A stretch of DNA of 64,000 nt from Kluyvera ascorbata_C (GCF_044197065.1 NZ_JBIQOI010000008.1:120569-184568), one strand, 5' to 3'; shown: positions 8,448-17,037, counted from the stretch's first letter. The notes: generated from the letters alone by a model not told the origin. Made by a program: numbers and translations.

Positions 8448-11400
8448 ATGAAATTTACCGAAGATACCCGCGTTAAAATCCCCGTTATCCTGCATTTGAT
8501 CAGGCTGGGTTACAGCTATTTGTCACTCAAAACGCAAAACTGGGACAAAGAAACCAACATCTTCCCTGACATCTTCACCTCCGCCCTTGCCAGAATCAAC
8601 CCCAGTACCGCGCTTGATGACATCGAACGCGTATTTAAAGACACTAAGCTCCTGCTTGATAACGAAGACTTAGGTCGGGCTTTCTTTGAAAAGCTGAGCG
8701 ATCGCTCGAACATCAAACTGATCGACTTTGAAAACTTCAATAACAACAGCTTCCACGTTGTCACCGAACTGACCTGCGAAAATGGCGATGAAGAATTTCG
8801 CCCTGATATCACTTTATTGATCAACGGAATGCCGCTGATTTTTATTGAAGTGAAAAAACCGAACAACCGGGAAGGCATTCTGGCGGAACGGGAACGCATT
8901 AACAAGCGCTTCCAGAACCCGAAATTCCGCCGCTTCGCCAACATCACCCAGTTTATGATCTTCTCCAACAATATGGAGTACGACGACAGCGATCCTGAGC
9001 CGCTTCAGGGCGCGTTTTACGCCAGCAGTTCTTACCACAAACCTGAATTCAACTACTTCCGCGAAGAAGAACTCGTCAACCTTACGCTACTATTAAAACC
9101 GCTTACGGACGACGCCGAACTGACGGTACTGAAAGACAATAACCTTGAGGTTATCCGCACCAGCCCGGAATTTCAGACCAACAAAGACCATAACCGGCCG
9201 ACAAACCGTATTTGTACCTCTTTGCTGAGCCGCGATCGGCTGGCGTTTATCTTGCGTTATGCGCTGGCGTATGTCGCAGAGCCGGACGGTATCCAGAAAC
9301 ACATCATGCGCTACCCGCAGCTGTTCGCCACCAAAGCGATAGAGCGCAAACTCAACAAAGACGTGAAAAAAGGTATTATCTGGCACACCCAGGGCAGCGG
9401 AAAAACGGCGCTGGCTTATTACAGCGTGCGTTTCCTGACTGACTATTTCCAGAAGCAGCAGGTGATCCCCAAGTTTTACTTTATTGTCGACCGGCTGGAT
9501 TTACTCCAGCAGGCGCACCGGGAATTTACCGCCCGTGGCCTGACTGTCCACCTGATCAACTCGCGTAGCGCCTTCGCCCGCGACATTAAAGCCACGCAGG
9601 TTATCCATAATCATCAGGGAAAACCGGAAATCACCGTCGTCAACATCCAGAAGTTCCGGGATGAACCGGACGTTGTCTCCACCAAAGACTATGATGTCAG
9701 CATTCAGCGCATCTATTTCCTTGATGAAGTTCACCGTAGTTACAACCCGAAAGGCAGCTTCCTGGCCAACTTAAGCCAGTCCGACACTCACGCCATCAAA
9801 ATTGGCCTGACTGGTACGCCGCTACTGGGAACAGACTACAACTCTCGCGATCTGTTCGGCGACTATATCCACAAATACTACTACAACGCCTCCATTGCGG
9901 ACGGTTACACCTTGCGCCTGATCCGTGAAGAGATCGCCACCAGCTACCGGCTGACCCTGCAAAAAGCCTTGCAGGACGCGGAAATCCAGACGGGCGATGT
10001 CGACCGTAAGCTGGTCTATGCTCACCCCAGCTTTGTCAAACCGATGCTGGACTACATCATCACCGACTTTGCCAAAAGTCGGGGCGCGCTGAACGATGAC
10101 ACCATCGGCGGTATGGTGATCTGCGACAGCTCCGAACAGGCAAAACAGATGCTGGCGCTGTTCAACGCGCACTATGCCGAAACGCCCGCAGCGGCAGAAA
10201 CAGAAGACGAACTCCCCATTGCTCACGCCGCTGAACCGGAAGTGGTCTACCTTGCCACCGCAAGGAAAAAGCAAAGCATCAAACGCGCCGCCCTTATCCT
10301 GCATGACGTTGGCACCAAGCAGGAACGTAAAGACTGGGTGGACGAGTTCAAAGCGGGCAAGATTGACCTGCTGTTTGTCTACAATATGCTGCTGACCGGT
10401 TTCGACGCCAAACGCCTGAAAAAGCTCTATCTGGGGCGCGTGATCCGTAGGCACAACCTGTTGCAGGCGCTGACCCGCGTTAACCGCACTTATAAAGATT
10501 TCCGCTACGGCTACGTGGTCGACTTCGCTGATATCCGTCAGGAGTTTGACGCCACCAACAAAGCCTACTTTGAAGAGCTTCAGTCCGAACTGGGCGATGA
10601 GATGGAACATTACTCGCGGCTGTTCAAATCGCAGGAAGAGATCCGCGAGGAAATTGAGCAGATCAAAGACGTCCTGTTCCAGTTTAATACCCTGAATGCC
10701 GAAATTTTTGCCGACCAGATAAGCCAGATAGAAGACCGACAAACCATGCTGGCGTTGAAAAATGCGCTGGCCGATGCCCGAAGCCTGTATAACCTGATCC
10801 GGCTTCAGGGCGACGTTGAGTTTCTCGAGGAACTGGATTTCAACAAACTCAACGTGCTGTACCGTGAAGCCAGCCGCCGCCTCGACCTGCTCAACCTGAA
10901 AGCCGATCTGGAGCAGGGCATCGATATCTCCGGGCTGCTGAACCGGGCGCTGGAAGAGGTCATCTTTGAGTTTCACAAAATCGGCGAAGAGGAACTGGTG
11001 CTTGCCGACCAGTTGAAAGATACCCTGCGCCGCACCCGTGAAGCGCTGGCCAGCAATTTTGATCAGCAGGACCCGCAGTTCATCACCCTGAAGGAAGAGT
11101 TGGAGCGCCTGTTCAAGAAAAAGAAACTCAGCGAAGTTACGCAGGAGGAAATGGTTGCGAATATTGGCACACTCAATAAAATTCATGACCGCATCAAAGA
11201 GCTGAATCGCCAGAACGCTCTGCTTCGCGATAAATACCGCGGCGACGTGAAATACGCCCGCACCCATAAGCGCCTGCGGGAACTGGGCAGCCCCAGCGAG
11301 CCGGAGCGAAAAATCTTTGAAGCGCTGCTCGGCATCAAGCTGGATGCCGATGATAAGGTGCTGAACAACAGCCAGATTTTAAACAATGAAGGGTACTTTG

Positions 11401-11543
11401 AACGACAAATGATTTCCTGCGTGCGCACCCACTTTGAAGAGCAGCATCATATAAAACTGACAGCGCAGGCCGCGAGCGATATCAACCGTATGATTGTGGC
11501 AGAGTACCTGAACGAATATAACACCGGAGCACTAACGTGGTAG
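8448..11543 (+). CDS. hsdR: type I restriction endonuclease subunit R
   Basis: A 1,031-residue HsdR. In order: an N-terminal PD-(D/E)xK nuclease domain with RPDITLL near residue 120 and FIEVKK near 132, the SF2 translocase with Walker A GSGKTAL near residue 316, a DEVHRS box near 425, GLTGTP shortly after, and a helical C-terminal region that docks to the methylase. With HsdM and HsdS it would cleave unmodified DNA distant from its site after ATP-driven translocation. It is first in an R-M-S operon and overlaps hsdM by 7 bases. All catalytic motifs look intact. Confidence 0.95.
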   Translation: MKFTEDTRVKIPVILHLIRLGYSYLSLKTQNWDKETNIFPDIFTSALARINPSTALDDIERVFKDTKLLLDNEDLGRAFFEKLSDRSNIKLIDFENFNNNSFHVVTELTCENGDEEFRPDITLLINGMPLIFIEVKKPNNREGILAERERINKRFQNPKFRRFANITQFMIFSNNMEYDDSDPEPLQGAFYASSSYHKPEFNYFREEELVNLTLLLKPLTDDAELTVLKDNNLEVIRTSPEFQTNKDHNRPTNRICTSLLSRDRLAFILRYALAYVAEPDGIQKHIMRYPQLFATKAIERKLNKDVKKGIIWHTQGSGKTALAYYSVRFLTDYFQKQQVIPKFYFIVDRLDLLQQAHREFTARGLTVHLINSRSAFARDIKATQVIHNHQGKPEITVVNIQKFRDEPDVVSTKDYDVSIQRIYFLDEVHRSYNPKGSFLANLSQSDTHAIKIGLTGTPLLGTDYNSRDLFGDYIHKYYYNASIADGYTLRLIREEIATSYRLTLQKALQDAEIQTGDVDRKLVYAHPSFVKPMLDYIITDFAKSRGALNDDTIGGMVICDSSEQAKQMLALFNAHYAETPAAAETEDELPIAHAAEPEVVYLATARKKQSIKRAALILHDVGTKQERKDWVDEFKAGKIDLLFVYNMLLTGFDAKRLKKLYLGRVIRRHNLLQALTRVNRTYKDFRYGYVVDFADIRQEFDATNKAYFEELQSELGDEMEHYSRLFKSQEEIREEIEQIKDVLFQFNTLNAEIFADQISQIEDRQTMLALKNALADARSLYNLIRLQGDVEFLEELDFNKLNVLYREASRRLDLLNLKADLEQGIDISGLLNRALEEVIFEFHKIGEEELVLADQLKDTLRRTREALASNFDQQDPQFITLKEELERLFKKKKLSEVTQEEMVANIGTLNKIHDRIKELNRQNALLRDKYRGDVKYARTHKRLRELGSPSEPERKIFEALLGIKLDADDKVLNNSQILNNEGYFERQMISCVRTHFEEQHHIKLTAQAASDINRMIVAEYLNEYNTGALTW

Positions 11544-13171
11544 AACAGGAATTTAGAGACAAAACCAAGGCGCTGATCGACAGCCTGAAGAGCATCTGCG
11601 CCAACTATGGCCTGGGTAACGACGGTAATGAATTCAAAATCATTACTCAGGCGTTTTTGTACAAATTCCTCAACGATAAGTTCGCCTTTGAAGCTAAGAA
11701 AAAGGATAAAAGTGTTGCCAGTGCTGAAAGCTGGGAAGATGCGCTTAGCCAGATGAGTGATGAACAGCGGGACACACTCCAGCAGAAAATGAGCGCGGAT
11801 ACTGCGTGCCTTAAGCCGCATCACTTTATCCGTTACCTGTTCAGCCAGCAAAATGTCGCCGATTTCGCGAAAACCTTCGACGATACCTTGATGGACATCG
11901 CGATCACCAATAACGACGTCTTCGCGGTCAAAACCGACGGCGGCGCAAAAGTGGTGCTATTTGACCGCCTCAGCCAGTTTATCGCCGACGAGTCAAAGCG
12001 CGACGACTTCTGCCGGGCGATCATCAACAAGCTGGTGGAATTCAGCTTCGAGCGTATTTTTAGTCAGAAATTCGACTTCTACGCCACGATTTTTGAATAC
12101 CTGATCAAAGACTACAACAGCAACGCGGGCGGCAAATACGCTGAGTACTACACCCCCCACGCCGTGGCGCGTATTATGGCGGCGATCCTGGTGCCAGAAG
12201 CACAGCGGGGCGTGGTGCGTAACGTCAGCTGTTATGACCCGTCTGCCGGGTCCGGCACGCTGCTAATGAACGTGGCGCACGCCATCGGGGAAGATCGTTG
12301 CAGCATCTTTACCCAGGATATCTCGCAAAAATCCTCCAGCCTGCTGCGTCTGAACCTGATCCTCAACAATCTGGTGCATTCGATCCCGAACGTGATTCAG
12401 GGCAACACCATCCTGCACCCGTACCATAAAGACGGGCAGGCGCTGAAACGCTTTGACTATATCGTCTCTAACCCGCCGTTTAAGATGGATTTCAGCGATT
12501 TTCGCGACGATCTCGATACCAAAGAGAACCAGCAGCGTTTCTTTGCCGGGATACCGAACGTGCCGAAAGCCGCCAAAGACAAAATGGCGATCTACCAGCT
12601 GTTCCTGCAACACATTATCTTCTCGCTGAAACCGGGCGGCAAAGCGGCGGTGGTGGTGCCGACCGGCTTTATTACCGCCCAGTCCGGGATTGATAAAAGT
12701 ATTCGCCAGCATCTGGTCAACAATAAAATGCTGGCGGGCGTGGTGTCGATGCCATCGAATATCTTTGCGACGACCGGGACGAACGTTTCCATTCTGTTTA
12801 TCGATGCCAGCAACAAAGAGAAAGTGGTGCTGATTGACGCCTCGAATCTGGGCGAAAAAATCAAAGACGGCAAAAACCAGAAAACGGTGCTGACCGAAGA
12901 GGAAGAGCTGCGTATCTGCGAGGTGTTTAACAACAAGTGGACGGAAGACGATTTCTCGGTGGTGGTCTCTTATGATGAGATTGCGGCGAAAAATTACTCG
13001 CTCAGCGCCGGGCAGTATTTCGACATCAAGATTGAGTATTCGGATATCACGCCGGATCAATTTGCCGCGAAGATGAAAGGGTTTACCGATAATCTGGACA
13101 GCTTATTTGGTCAGTCGCGTGAGTTGGAAGCGGAGATTAAGAAGGGACTGGCGGGGTTGAAGTATGAGTAA
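11537..13171 (+). CDS. hsdM: type I modification methyltransferase subunit M
   Basis: A 544-residue N6-adenine methyltransferase. The start is GTG at 11537, inside the end of hsdR (shared GTGGTAG). The N-terminal helical domain is followed by the SAM-binding motif PSAGSGTLL near residue 235 and catalytic NPPF near residue 311. It methylates the target recognised by HsdS and is needed for both modification and restriction. It overlaps hsdS by 8 bases, so the three subunits are translationally coupled. Confidence 0.95.
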   Translation: MVEQEFRDKTKALIDSLKSICANYGLGNDGNEFKIITQAFLYKFLNDKFAFEAKKKDKSVASAESWEDALSQMSDEQRDTLQQKMSADTACLKPHHFIRYLFSQQNVADFAKTFDDTLMDIAITNNDVFAVKTDGGAKVVLFDRLSQFIADESKRDDFCRAIINKLVEFSFERIFSQKFDFYATIFEYLIKDYNSNAGGKYAEYYTPHAVARIMAAILVPEAQRGVVRNVSCYDPSAGSGTLLMNVAHAIGEDRCSIFTQDISQKSSSLLRLNLILNNLVHSIPNVIQGNTILHPYHKDGQALKRFDYIVSNPPFKMDFSDFRDDLDTKENQQRFFAGIPNVPKAAKDKMAIYQLFLQHIIFSLKPGGKAAVVVPTGFITAQSGIDKSIRQHLVNNKMLAGVVSMPSNIFATTGTNVSILFIDASNKEKVVLIDASNLGEKIKDGKNQKTVLTEEEELRICEVFNNKWTEDDFSVVVSYDEIAAKNYSLSAGQYFDIKIEYSDITPDQFAAKMKGFTDNLDSLFGQSRELEAEIKKGLAGLKYE

Positions 13172-14432
13172 TCAGATAAATGCAACTCTCGGCGATTTAG
13201 TTCAGGCTGGGGGAGGGATAATTCATACGGGGCCTTTTGGAAGCCAACTCCATGCTGCGGATTATATTTCAGAGGGTATTCCTTGTATTATGCCTGCTAA
13301 TATGAAAAATAATCGTGTAGACCTATCTAAGATAGCTTTTATCTCTGAAAAAGATGCCCAGAGGTTATCGAAATATCTTGTGAAAGAGGGGGATGTTGTT
13401 TATAGCCGAAGAGGGGATGTGACATTAAAAGCATTAATTGGGTCGCGTGAGGTTGGATATTTTTGCGGAACGGGTTGCTTATTATTACGCCCGGGCGATA
13501 AGCTTGATCCTGATTATCTCACCTACTATCTTAGCACCCCTAAAATTCAGTCATGGATTATTAGTCAGGCGGTTGGTGCTACAATGCCCAATCTTAATAC
13601 GGGGATTTTGTCTCGAGTCCCTTTTATTGGCCCGGAAAAGGCTACGCAAGAAAAAATTTCAGCAATACTTCGTGCAATTGATGACAAGATAGAAGTTAAT
13701 AACCATATCAACACCGAACTGGAAACTATGGCGAAAATGCTGTACGACTACTGGTTTGTACAGCTTGATTTCCCTGACGCTAACGGAAAACCGTATAAAA
13801 CATCCGGCGGGAAGATGGTGTATAACGCAACGCTGAAACGCGAAATTCCGGAGGGTTGGAAAATTGGCAATGCTTCGGAGTTGTTTAACTTTAATCCACT
13901 GACTTCTTTAAAAACAGGAAGCCTTGCATCTTATATAGATATGGATTCTTTACCTGTTAAAGGGTTTATGACTAAGAAAATCCAAAAGAAAGAATTCGCT
14001 GGTGGTACTAAATTTATTAAGAATGATGTGGCAGTGGCCCGAATAACACCTTGTCTGGAAAATGGGAAAACTGGATTAATATCAAAATTAAAAGAAGGTG
14101 AAGTGGGGTTTGGATCAACGGAATTTATTATTCTAAGAGGAAAGGAAATTTCTTTATCTGGATTCGGTGCATGCTTAGCCCGTTCCGATTCCTTTCGTCA
14201 ATTTGCAATATCAAATATGACAGGGACATCTGGCCGAAAGCGTATTGAATCAAAGATACTGGAAACATACACTCTACCGATTCCTTCGCAAAGTCTTTTG
14301 ATGAAATTTGAAAATATAGTACAGCCATTTTTCGACATAATGACATCTAAGAGCATCGAAAATGATGAGCTTACAGCTTTAAGAGACTGGCTCCTCCCCC
14401 TGTTAATGAACGGACAGGTTACGGTAAAATAA
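13164..14432 (+). CDS. hsdS: type I restriction specificity subunit S
   Basis: A 422-residue HsdS with two target-recognition domains (about residues 1-175 and 225-395) split by a conserved helical spacer (about 175-225, containing AILRAIDDKIEVNNHINTEL-type sequence). Each domain reads one half of a split DNA target. The recognition-domain DNA is clearly AT-rich compared with hsdR and hsdM and with the conserved spacer (about 13690-13860), which fits repeated exchange of recognition domains. Both domains look complete. The target sequence cannot be read from the protein. Confidence 0.93.
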   Translation: MSNQINATLGDLVQAGGGIIHTGPFGSQLHAADYISEGIPCIMPANMKNNRVDLSKIAFISEKDAQRLSKYLVKEGDVVYSRRGDVTLKALIGSREVGYFCGTGCLLLRPGDKLDPDYLTYYLSTPKIQSWIISQAVGATMPNLNTGILSRVPFIGPEKATQEKISAILRAIDDKIEVNNHINTELETMAKMLYDYWFVQLDFPDANGKPYKTSGGKMVYNATLKREIPEGWKIGNASELFNFNPLTSLKTGSLASYIDMDSLPVKGFMTKKIQKKEFAGGTKFIKNDVAVARITPCLENGKTGLISKLKEGEVGFGSTEFIILRGKEISLSGFGACLARSDSFRQFAISNMTGTSGRKRIESKILETYTLPIPSQSLLMKFENIVQPFFDIMTSKSIENDELTALRDWLLPLLMNGQVTVK

Positions 14433-14534
14433 TCGCCCTACGGTTTTGCGAGGCGGATTCCAGATTAACATCACGCCTCGCTTACCGTCATAAAACTGTT
14501 TGCTGTCCGTAATTGATAGCGGTATCTTTTGCCC

Positions 14535-14773
14535 GCACCTGCAAATTCAGGTGCCAGGTTTGACAGCCTGACTATCAACGCGGACAGCCGCCGTTTTCCG
14601 TAGTGCGGTTTTTTTGTGTCCTTCATACGCCCATATTATGGTGGGGCGTAGCGGGGGAGCGTTCGCGCTCGCCGGTTCCGTTGATGCCGGTCTGTCAACC
14701 CTGTTACGTCTCACCACCCCGTTTGACAGCGGTCTGGTGAGGTTTGCAAAACCTAATCAACGAGGCTGCCACT
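14535..14773 (+). promoter_or_regulatory. structured leader upstream of symE-like gene
   Basis: The stretch begins with a perfect stem GCACCTG/CAGGTGC (14535-14554), then a CCGCC...GTGCGG hairpin followed by TTTTTTT near 14602, then more stem-forming sequence up to the symE start. The hairpin plus T-run looks like an attenuator or terminator ahead of the toxin gene. Leaders of this kind precede Ash/Icd-like genes of P4-type satellites. In E. coli, symE is also held down by an antisense RNA; I cannot locate one with certainty here. Confidence 0.5.
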
Positions 14774-14889
14774 ATGGCTACGATCCCAACACCTACCCAC
14801 CCATCATCCGAAAAATCGGCAAAAAACCAGCGCCGCTACACCGTCAGCTACGTTCCCAGCCAGAACGGCCCCAGCACGCCTGCGATTAA
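14614..14889 (+). CDS. possible Ash-family-like small protein overlapping symE
   Basis: A 91-codon frame contains the stretch HIMVGRSGGAFALAGSVDAG, which resembles the conserved head of Ash-family proteins from P4-like satellite phages. It overlaps the first 116 bases of the symE-like gene in another frame. The N-terminal half carries the family pattern; the part overlapping symE looks like an out-of-frame reading. It may be a translated leader whose passage controls symE, or only a sequence relic. Its start codon is unclear. Confidence 0.35.
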   Translation: MCPSYAHIMVGRSGGAFALAGSVDAGLSTLLRLTTPFDSGLVRFAKPNQRGCHYGYDPNTYPPIIRKIGKKPAPLHRQLRSQPERPQHACD

Positions 14890-15073
14890 CCTCAGCGGCA
14901 AATGGCTCAAAGACGCTGGCTTCGACACCGGTACCGGCGTTACGGTGAAGATTGCTGGAGACTGCATTGTGCTTATTCCCGACGGCGATGAAGTGCAGGC
15001 TCTGCGCGAGCAGCTTAAACAGATGAAGCAGGCGATAAAAACGGTGAAAGCGGAAGTGCTGAACGCACTTTAA
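14774..15073 (+). CDS. symE: SymE-family type I addiction toxin
   Basis: The ATG at 14774 gives a 99-residue protein. The core INLSGKWLKDAGFDTGTGVT followed by VKIAGDCIVLIP is the SymE fold, related to AbrB-like antitoxins but acting as an RNA-cleaving or nucleoid-affecting toxin in E. coli. A coiled-coil-like tail (ALREQLKQMKQAIKTV) follows. It lies 341 bases after hsdS, matching the E. coli arrangement in which symE neighbours the hsd locus. The gene ends 51 bases before a strong terminator. Confidence 0.85.
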   Translation: MATIPTPTHPSSEKSAKNQRRYTVSYVPSQNGPSTPAINLSGKWLKDAGFDTGTGVTVKIAGDCIVLIPDGDEVQALREQLKQMKQAIKTVKAEVLNAL

Positions 15074-15124
15074 ATGACTGAATCAGCGGATTCGTTTAAT
15101 AAACGATTGGGATGCAGAAAAGCA

Positions 15125-15149
15125 AAAACCCAGCCATAGGCTGGGTTTT
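15125..15149 (+). terminator. rho-independent terminator after symE
   Basis: An 11-bp perfect stem AAAACCCAGCC/GGCTGGGTTTT with a 3-base loop and T-run, placed just after symE. It also works in reverse because of the flanking A-run. Confidence 0.9.
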
Positions 15150-15158
15150 CTGAAGAAG

Positions 15159-15179
15159 TGGTGCCGGACTCGGAATCGA
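15159..15179 (-). other. tRNA 3'-end-like attachment core (att remnant)
   Basis: Read on the minus strand, the 21 bases begin TCGATTCCGAGTCCGG and end CACCA, the T-loop, acceptor strand and CCA tail of a tRNA. By memory it is closest to the tRNA-Phe 3' end but lacks one G in the acceptor run. No rest of a tRNA is present, so this is the duplicated end left by an integrating island, not a working tRNA. Confidence 0.65.
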
Positions 15180-15232
15180 TGTTTCTAATTAACTTGTTTA
15201 TATTTAAGGTTTATTTTTAATTTGGTGGTTTT

Positions 15233-15253
15233 TGTACCCTCAATTGTACCCTC
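15233..15253 (+). repeat. tandem TGTACCCTC repeats
   Basis: TGTACCCTC occurs at 15233-15241 and again at 15245-15253, 54 bases from the att-like core, with a weaker copy TGTACCTC near 15354. Short direct repeats beside the core are typical integrase arm sites. No integrase gene follows. Confidence 0.55.
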
Positions 15254-15362
15254 GGTTCGCATTTGTCGGTTTTGGTGTCTCGAACCGGGTAACGAAGATG
15301 CTGACATTATGAGTTTGCTTCTTATGCGCATCTTTTTGAGGGTGATACTGTATTGTACCTCA

Positions 15363-16262
15363 TCATTTGAACAAGTTGTCTGCGCATTTGATTTGTCTCA
15401 AGCTCTCACTGTTCTCAAGAGTAAAATGATAAAAGCTGTTACCCCCGTCTCCTACATCAATATGCCAGCTTTTCTTCACGATGTACGCAAACGCTGCTTT
15501 GCAGACCAAAGTCTTCTTACCGTCGACAAAACCAAATTCTTTTGCAAGTGATGATTTGTTCTGGCACTCACTGTGGATAGCAAGCTGCAGCGGCAATAAT
15601 GTATGCCACGCCTCATCCTGAGACATACTCTCATGGAACGCAGGTTTATCTTGGGGTAACTGTATTGCTGATTTTATTCGTGCCATTTTAAAGTTCTTAA
15701 AACCACAGCTTTCAGCCTTTGCATTTCGATCATAAGCTCTGAAATACCAGTGCCCTCGATCCACGAAAATTGCAGTTGGGAAAAGCACCCTTTCATCGTG
15801 GTTTTCGCTCGAAGAGGAGAGGTAGCAGCACTGTATTCCACTTTGGCTGTGAATCGCTCGTGTGATGGCCACAACATTTTTCTCCTGTAGTGTGTCCGTG
15901 GTCATTAACGCATCTATAGAGCCTGCAGGTAGATAGGGCGGTCTGGTCAGTAACTCATTCCGACAAAATCCACGCAGTATGAAATTGAGGGCCGTGTGGA
16001 CGTTAAGCATGATCAACGGTGAAAACGAACTATCCGTCGCTATTGTTGTACGGGATGTATTATTTCGGTCCGTATTTTCCGGGCGTAATACCTTGTATCG
16101 CTTTAAATCATTGGAAGCTGTAGCCTGACCAATCTTGAACTCATCAATGAGGTCGCTTCTTGCGATCTCCCCCAGATATCTCAGCCTGAAATCAATAAAT
16201 GCCAGTCGCTCCGCCTGTGATAGCGATTCATTTTCTGCCAGATTTTCGAATGTTGGTGTCAT
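15363..16262 (-). CDS. WYL-domain transcriptional regulator (BrxR/CapW-type)
   Basis: A 299-residue regulator. The N-terminal winged helix contains AERLAFIDFRLRYLGEIARS and DLIDEFKIGQATASNDLKRY (residues about 17-57), the pattern of BrxR/CapW proteins. A WYL-like domain follows, with HWYFRAYDRN near residue 170, then a C-terminal extension. Such proteins are dimeric repressors found beside anti-phage systems and thought to sense a nucleotide or nucleic-acid ligand. Here it is transcribed away from three tiny genes with a 98-base shared promoter region, so those genes are the likely targets. The classification is by sequence pattern; the ligand is unknown. Confidence 0.85.
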   Translation of the reverse strand: MTPTFENLAENESLSQAERLAFIDFRLRYLGEIARSDLIDEFKIGQATASNDLKRYKVLRPENTDRNNTSRTTIATDSSFSPLIMLNVHTALNFILRGFCRNELLTRPPYLPAGSIDALMTTDTLQEKNVVAITRAIHSQSGIQCCYLSSSSENHDERVLFPTAIFVDRGHWYFRAYDRNAKAESCGFKNFKMARIKSAIQLPQDKPAFHESMSQDEAWHTLLPLQLAIHSECQNKSSLAKEFGFVDGKKTLVCKAAFAYIVKKSWHIDVGDGGNSFYHFTLENSESLRQIKCADNLFK

Positions 16263-16360
16263 GATTTTTTCTCTTAGTGGATTTAAAAATTATATTTGCT
16301 TGATCTGTTTTTTTCAAGTTGTTAGTATAAACGCTCACTAAACACACAGGAGTAAGATTC
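16263..16360. promoter_or_regulatory. divergent promoter region with TTAGT inverted repeats
   Basis: The 98 bases between the WYL regulator and the first mini-gene hold an inverted repeat TTAGT/ACTAA (16322-16326 and 16337-16341) around TATAAACGCTC, and a further CTTAGTGG beside the regulator start. This would be a fitting operator for the WYL protein. AGGAGT provides the ribosome site for the gene at 16361. Confidence 0.5.
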
Positions 16361-16534
16361 ATGGCTAAAAATGCACCTTATGGCGATAACCGCCGGGTTG
16401 GGATGGTAAAAGAACGCTCACAAGCTTTTAACCCTCAAACAGAACAGTGGGTTAAGAGAGACGCGACAACAGGGCGATTTATGGATGTGAAGCAAGATGG
16501 AACCCCGTTCAAAGGGGTCAGGAAAGAAAAATAA
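16361..16534 (+). CDS. 57-residue basic protein of unknown function (mini-gene 1)
   Basis: The ATG at 16361 follows AGGAGT at a good distance and opens 57 codons starting MAKNAPYGDNRRVGMVKERS and ending KGVRKEK. The protein is rich in Lys and Arg with a central WVKRDATTGRFMDVK motif and no hydrophobic segment, so it may bind nucleic acid. I recall very similar short proteins in enterobacterial islands but know no function for them. It is first in a row of three small genes divergent from the WYL regulator. Confidence 0.75.
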   Translation: MAKNAPYGDNRRVGMVKERSQAFNPQTEQWVKRDATTGRFMDVKQDGTPFKGVRKEK

Positions 16535-16690
16535 TTGGGCGGTATCAGAAATACCGCCCGACAAATCGGAACAAGTGGGCGCTTAAGGTGAGATTTAAGT
16601 GCTGAGATACAGCAGCCACAGGATTTGTTGCCAATAACAGTACAATTTTTTACTGAAAAAGCAACCTTCCTGTGGCAATCAGGAGGGCTT

Positions 16691-16831
16691 ATGCCTGTTA
16701 TTGAAGAGCAAGAATACATTTTTAGACCGTACATTACGGTTAAAGGGCGGCGGATCACCCGACCTAATGGTGGAATGTTTAAAATTCCGGTGAAAGACAA
16801 GAAGCCTGAAACAAGGGATACGTCACGATGA
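16691..16831 (+). CDS. 46-residue protein of unknown function (mini-gene 2)
   Basis: The ATG at 16691 is chosen because GGAGG lies six bases upstream, a strong ribosome site; the frame is open further up but without one. The product starts MPVIEEQEYIFRPYITVKGR and ends RDTSR. It is short, charged and has no clear motif. Its stop overlaps the start of the next gene (ATGA), so the two are translationally coupled, which supports both being real. Confidence 0.65.
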   Translation: MPVIEEQEYIFRPYITVKGRRITRPNGGMFKIPVKDKKPETRDTSR

Positions 16832-17001
16832 ACTGCATAGAATCGACACGTTGTCCTCGCTGCAATAAGTATGCTGAGGGAGTTCTCTCTATCGAAATCT
16901 TGTTTGGTTTCAGAAATCTGAGAGGACAACGAAAACCTCAATCGCATTGCCGCGCTTGTCGTATTGAAGAGCTACGGTTGTCGCGCCAACTTGCAGCATG
17001 A
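16828..17001 (+). CDS. 57-residue four-cysteine protein, zinc-ribbon-like (mini-gene 3)
   Basis: Starts at the ATG overlapping the previous stop. The 57 residues carry two paired cysteines, CPRC near residue 9 and CRAC near residue 42, a spacing able to bind one zinc ion, with a basic stretch RNLRGQRKPQSH between. Small zinc-ribbon proteins of this kind usually bind nucleic acid or another protein. A hairpin terminator follows at once. No family is recognised. Confidence 0.7.
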   Translation: MNCIESTRCPRCNKYAEGVLSIEILFGFRNLRGQRKPQSHCRACRIEELRLSRQLAA

Positions 17002-17008
17002 TTAAGTG

Positions 17009-17037
17009 AACCAGGCTCGGCTATGAGTCTGGTTTTT
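17009..17037 (+). terminator. terminator after mini-gene cluster
   Basis: A stem AACCAGGCTC/GAGTCTGGTT with one wobble pair, followed by TTTTT, eight bases after mini-gene 3. It closes the three-gene unit. Its final bases touch the end of the convergent DUF4942 gene. Confidence 0.75.

Noticed and set aside
9822..11267. Long 481-codon minus-strand frame inside hsdR
   Set aside because: It lies wholly opposite a clear HsdR with all motifs; its composition is the shadow expected from high-GC codon use.
12263..13060. 265-codon minus-strand frame inside hsdM
   Set aside because: Antisense shadow of the methyltransferase gene with no independent signals.
15159..15179. Possible functional tRNA gene
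   Set aside because: Only the 3' end is present and one acceptor base is missing; there is no anticodon arm, so it is an att scar.
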